This document shows, one piece after another, positions 4,229-6,814 of a stretch of DNA of 6,814 nucleotides. Source of the stretch: an uncultured Bacilli bacterium. Its GTDB lineage: Bacteria > Bacillota_I > Bacilli_A > RF39 > UBA660. The notes under the pieces are model-generated. The model had not been told where the DNA came from. It worked only from the letters and a program-made list of their open reading frames with translations, and ran no database searches. The stretch lies in NCBI GenBank assembly GCA_947599755.1, contig CANQFO010000058.1, positions 1-6,814 of the forward strand. Reading direction: 5' to 3'. How positions within the stretch are numbered: the first letter of the stretch is position 1; each line of letters starts with the position of its first letter. The position numbers were made by a program, and so were the translations under genes.

Positions 4229-6649
4229 ATGTATCCACTTGGAAAACAATTTGAAGTAGATTATACGAAAGTTAGTAGTGATAGTAAAAATGTTTTAAAG
4301 GGTGAAAAGTGGCGTATTTCTATTCTTTCGGAGAGAGTTGTTCGTTTAGAATATTCTCCTAGTGGAAGTTTTGTTGATCGACCTACTCAATTGGTGAAGA
4401 GGAGAAATATTGATTTTCCTAATTTTACTGTGCAACAAGATGCTTCTCGTTTGATGGTTACTACTAGATATTTTTCTCTTATTTATGTGATGAATCAGCC
4501 TTTTGTTGGATCTTCTGTTGATCCAATGAAAAATTTAAAAATCACTTTGACTAGTCGAGATCGAGATCGGAATAAAGATTGGTATTATGGTCATCCTGAG
4601 GTTCGTAATATGCTTGGAAATATGGTTGGTGTTGATGTTGTTATTCCTAAACCATTAGAGAAAGGACTTTATTCTTTAGATGGATTTGCTTCCATTGATG
4701 ATAGCTCTAGTCAGTTAATTTTGGAAGATGGGACTCTTTTAGATCCTCCTAAGGATCATACGGATGTTTATGTGTTTATGTATGATCGAGATTTTAAGCA
4801 AGCTTTGTATGATTATTTTAAAATTACTGGTGCTCCTACGATGATTCCTCGATATGCTCTTGGAAATTGGTGGAGTCGTAATACTTTGTATGATGATAGA
4901 TCTGTTCATGAATTAATTCATAATTTTGAAAAGAAAAAGATTCCTTTATCTATTATGTTATTTGATCATGATTGGCATGTAAGGAATATTTCTAATGTTA
5001 CTGGATTAAAAACAGGATATTCTTTTAATCCTTCTTTATTTGCTAATCCAAAGGAAATGATTCAGAAATTTCATATGAAGGGAATTCGAGTAGGAGTTTG
5101 TATTAATCCTTCTTTGGGATTTTATTCTCATGAGTTGGGATTTCAGCAGGCAAGTCAATTTTTAGCTCTTAATGATGCTAGTATTATTCAGTTTGATCCT
5201 TTAAATCCAAAATTGTTGGATGTATTATTTAAGGTTTTTCTTCATCCTTTGGAAGATTTGGGAGTTGATTTTTTTTGGAATGATTCTATTTTTAATCAAG
5301 ATCTTACTAGAATTTGGGCACTTTCGCATTATTTATTTTTAGATTCTGGTCGAGATGTGAAAAAAAGAGCAATGCTTTTATCTAGAGGTGGAGTTTATGC
5401 TCCTCATCGTTATTCTATTTTATATGGTGGCTCAAGTGAAATTAGTTGGGAAAGTTTGCGAAAACTTCCTTTTCAATATTTGAATGCTTCTAATATTGGA
5501 GTTAGTTGGTGGAGTCATGATGTAGGTGGTAATCATGGTGGAATTGAAGAAGGAGAACTTTATGTTCGGTATTTGCAACTTAGTACTTTTTCTCCTATTT
5601 TAAGGTTTCATGGTGCTAGAGGAATTTATTATAAAAAAGAGCCTTGGCTTTGGGATGCTAAAACGGAAAGTATTGCGGTTAATTATTTGAGACTTCGTCA
5701 TCGATTAATTCCTTATTTGTATACAGAGGCTTATAATTATACAAAGTCTGGTATTCCTTTAATTCAGCCATTTTATTATAATTATTTATGGGTATATGAT
5801 GATGATTTGTATAAAAATCAATATTATTTTGGATCTCAATTATTAGTTTGTCCGATTCTTGATCGAAAAGATGAAACTATGAATCGTACGATTCATCGAT
5901 TCTTTATTCCTGATGGAATTTGGTATGATTTTATTACGGGAAAGAAATTTCCAGGTAATAAAAAATATGTTTCTTTCTTTAAAGAAGATGATTATCCAGT
6001 TTTTGCTCATGCTGGGTCGATTATTCCTTTATCTAATCGAAGTGATTATAATAATACAGGATTGCCAACTGATTTGGAAATTCAAATTTTTCCAGGAGTT
6101 AGTAATACTTATACTTTATATGAAGATGATGGAGTTTCTTCTTTGTACCGAGAAGGTTATTATTTAAAAACTTCTATTGATTATAATTATCTTCGTAATA
6201 ATTATACGGTAATTATTCGTTCTATTGATGGAAAAAGTGGAATTGTTCCAGATAAGCGTAACTATAAAATGGTTTTTCGTAATACAAAACAAGCAGAAGA
6301 TGTTACAGCATATTTTAATTCTTCTAAAATTGAAGTTAATGGTTATGTAGATGGACCTGATTTTATTGTGGAAGTTAAAGATTGTCCTACGATTGGGCAA
6401 CTTACTATTAATTGTAAAGGAAAAGATATTGAGATTGATGCTCTTCGTTTAATTAATGATGATGTTAATAGTATTTTATTAGATTTAAAGATTCATACTT
6501 ATTTGAAGGAAAAGATTGCTGATATTATGTTTGGAGATTTACCAATAAATAAGAAGCGTATTGCTATTCGTAAGATGAAGAAGTCTGGACTTTCTAAGGA
6601 GTATATGCATTTGTTTTTAAAATTGTTGGAATATATGAGTGAAGTATAG
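4229..6649 (+). CDS. Glycoside hydrolase family 31 protein with altered acid/base site
   Basis: The 806-residue protein has the GH31 layout: N-terminal beta-sandwich (1-200), a TIM barrel from PRYALGNWWSR (207-217) to about 505, a proximal C-terminal beta domain (508-600), a DUF5110-like beta domain (about 613-730) and a 75-residue helical tail. Barrel motifs are clear: FDHDWH (245-250), GVDFFWND (345-352), HRY (393-395), SWESL (406-410), NASNIGVSWWSHDVGG (419-434) and RFHG (459-462). D352 fits the family nucleophile. The residue lining up with the acid/base Asp is S402, so normal retaining hydrolysis is doubtful. Known relatives are alpha-glucosidases, alpha-xylosidases and related exo-glycosidases; the substrate is not predictable here. 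There is no signal peptide, so it should be cytoplasmic. It starts at ATG with a good ribosome binding site and its own promoter, and ends in TAG before a hairpin. No sugar transporter or regulator is adjacent. Family membership is certain; catalytic activity is not. Confidence 0.93.
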   Translation: MYPLGKQFEVDYTKVSSDSKNVLKGEKWRISILSERVVRLEYSPSGSFVDRPTQLVKRRNIDFPNFTVQQDASRLMVTTRYFSLIYVMNQPFVGSSVDPMKNLKITLTSRDRDRNKDWYYGHPEVRNMLGNMVGVDVVIPKPLEKGLYSLDGFASIDDSSSQLILEDGTLLDPPKDHTDVYVFMYDRDFKQALYDYFKITGAPTMIPRYALGNWWSRNTLYDDRSVHELIHNFEKKKIPLSIMLFDHDWHVRNISNVTGLKTGYSFNPSLFANPKEMIQKFHMKGIRVGVCINPSLGFYSHELGFQQASQFLALNDASIIQFDPLNPKLLDVLFKVFLHPLEDLGVDFFWNDSIFNQDLTRIWALSHYLFLDSGRDVKKRAMLLSRGGVYAPHRYSILYGGSSEISWESLRKLPFQYLNASNIGVSWWSHDVGGNHGGIEEGELYVRYLQLSTFSPILRFHGARGIYYKKEPWLWDAKTESIAVNYLRLRHRLIPYLYTEAYNYTKSGIPLIQPFYYNYLWVYDDDLYKNQYYFGSQLLVCPILDRKDETMNRTIHRFFIPDGIWYDFITGKKFPGNKKYVSFFKEDDYPVFAHAGSIIPLSNRSDYNNTGLPTDLEIQIFPGVSNTYTLYEDDGVSSLYREGYYLKTSIDYNYLRNNYTVIIRSIDGKSGIVPDKRNYKMVFRNTKQAEDVTAYFNSSKIEVNGYVDGPDFIVEVKDCPTIGQLTINCKGKDIEIDALRLINDDVNSILLDLKIHTYLKEKIADIMFGDLPINKKRIAIRKMKKSGLSKEYMHLFLKLLEYMSEV

Positions 6650-6650
6650 A

Positions 6651-6680
6651 TAAATTTATGCAAAGTTCTTGCAAAATTTA
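6651..6680 (+). other. Stable hairpin immediately after the GH31 stop codon
   Basis: TAAATTTATGCAA (6651-6663) pairs with TTGCAAAATTTA (6669-6680): 12 base pairs with one bulged A and a five-base AGTTC loop. It starts one base after the stop codon. No proper T run follows (only ATGTTTT at 6684-6690), so it is more likely a 3'-end stabiliser or an auxiliary terminator than the main one. Confidence 0.5.
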
Positions 6681-6709
6681 GAAATGTTTTATATCTTGAC
6701 TTTGGCAGT

Positions 6710-6753
6710 AAAAATGAGCAAACCTATATAGAATAAGGGCTAGCTCATTTTTT
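6710..6753. terminator. Rho-independent terminator, probably bidirectional
   Basis: AAAAATGAGC (6710-6719) pairs perfectly with GCTCATTTTT (6743-6752), and the T run extends to 6753. The 23-base loop can form a small inner CCT/AGG stem. A-tract and T-tract flank the GC part on both sides, so it can stop transcription in both directions. That fits the end of the GH31 transcript and a possible convergent gene to the right. Confidence 0.75.
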
Positions 6754-6814
6754 GTTTGTTGTGTATCCAAATTTATTTTCAAAAATTTAAAATTTTTTTA
6801 ATTTCAGATAAAGT

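Noticed and set aside
4131..4255. Under a TGA=Trp code the M15 frame would read through the tandem TGA TGA for about 40 codons into the GH31 gene.
   Set aside because: All tryptophans in the window's genes are TGG, which would be very unlikely in an AT-rich genome using TGA for Trp. The read-through stretch also contains a good promoter and ribosome binding site for GH31.
5913..6400. Short open frames on both strands inside the 3' end of GH31.
   Set aside because: They are fully contained in the conserved C-terminal domains of GH31, and their compositions are those of out-of-frame translation.
6779..6801. AT-only inverted repeat near the right edge as a terminator or origin element.
   Set aside because: It is built only of A and T runs and has no GC stem; this is expected by chance in such AT-rich DNA.

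Overview
This is an AT-rich stretch of bacterial chromosome, very probably from a low-GC Firmicute (Bacilli, or a nearby group such as the uncultured RF39/Erysipelotrichia-like gut lineages). The evidence is the strong A/T bias at third codon positions, AAGGAG-type ribosome binding sites, extended -10 promoters, and five proteins that all resemble Firmicute families. The genetic code looks standard. Every tryptophan in the genes I read is TGG, and TGA serves as a stop at the end of the carboxypeptidase gene, which argues against a Mycoplasma-type code. The lineage is an inference from composition and protein flavour, not a placement.

Layout from left to right: (1) the 3' part of an SPFH/band-7 membrane-scaffold gene on the + strand, cut by the window edge; (2) a convergent two-gene minus-strand operon, transcribed from about 2885 down to 720, with a patatin-like phospholipase followed 12 bases later by a YtqA/MnmL-type radical SAM protein; (3) a 150-base divergent regulatory region (2859-3008) with a promoter on each strand; (4) a membrane-anchored M15 (VanY-like) D,D-carboxypeptidase on the + strand; (5) after 95 bases with their own promoter, an 806-residue glycoside hydrolase family 31 protein on the + strand; (6) a 165-base tail with a hairpin directly after the GH31 stop, a strong bidirectional terminator, and possibly the last codons of a minus-strand gene running off the edge. 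No stretch of 300 bases lacks a gene. I saw no RNA gene, insertion sequence, CRISPR array or prophage.

The genes look like ordinary housekeeping: membrane organisation (SPFH), lipid hydrolysis (patatin), tRNA wobble-uridine modification (MnmL), peptidoglycan trimming (M15) and glycan metabolism (GH31). I see no sign that they form one pathway. The M15 and GH31 genes share a near-identical extended -10 block, so they may be transcribed under similar conditions.

The most interesting point is in the GH31 protein. The nucleophile Asp (D352) is kept, but where the family's acid/base Asp should stand, between the conserved HRY and SWESL blocks, there is a Ser (S402). The motif after the nucleophile has also changed. 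It is either a subgroup with altered chemistry or a non-catalytic homologue. I found no convincing evidence of a wholly new multi-gene system.
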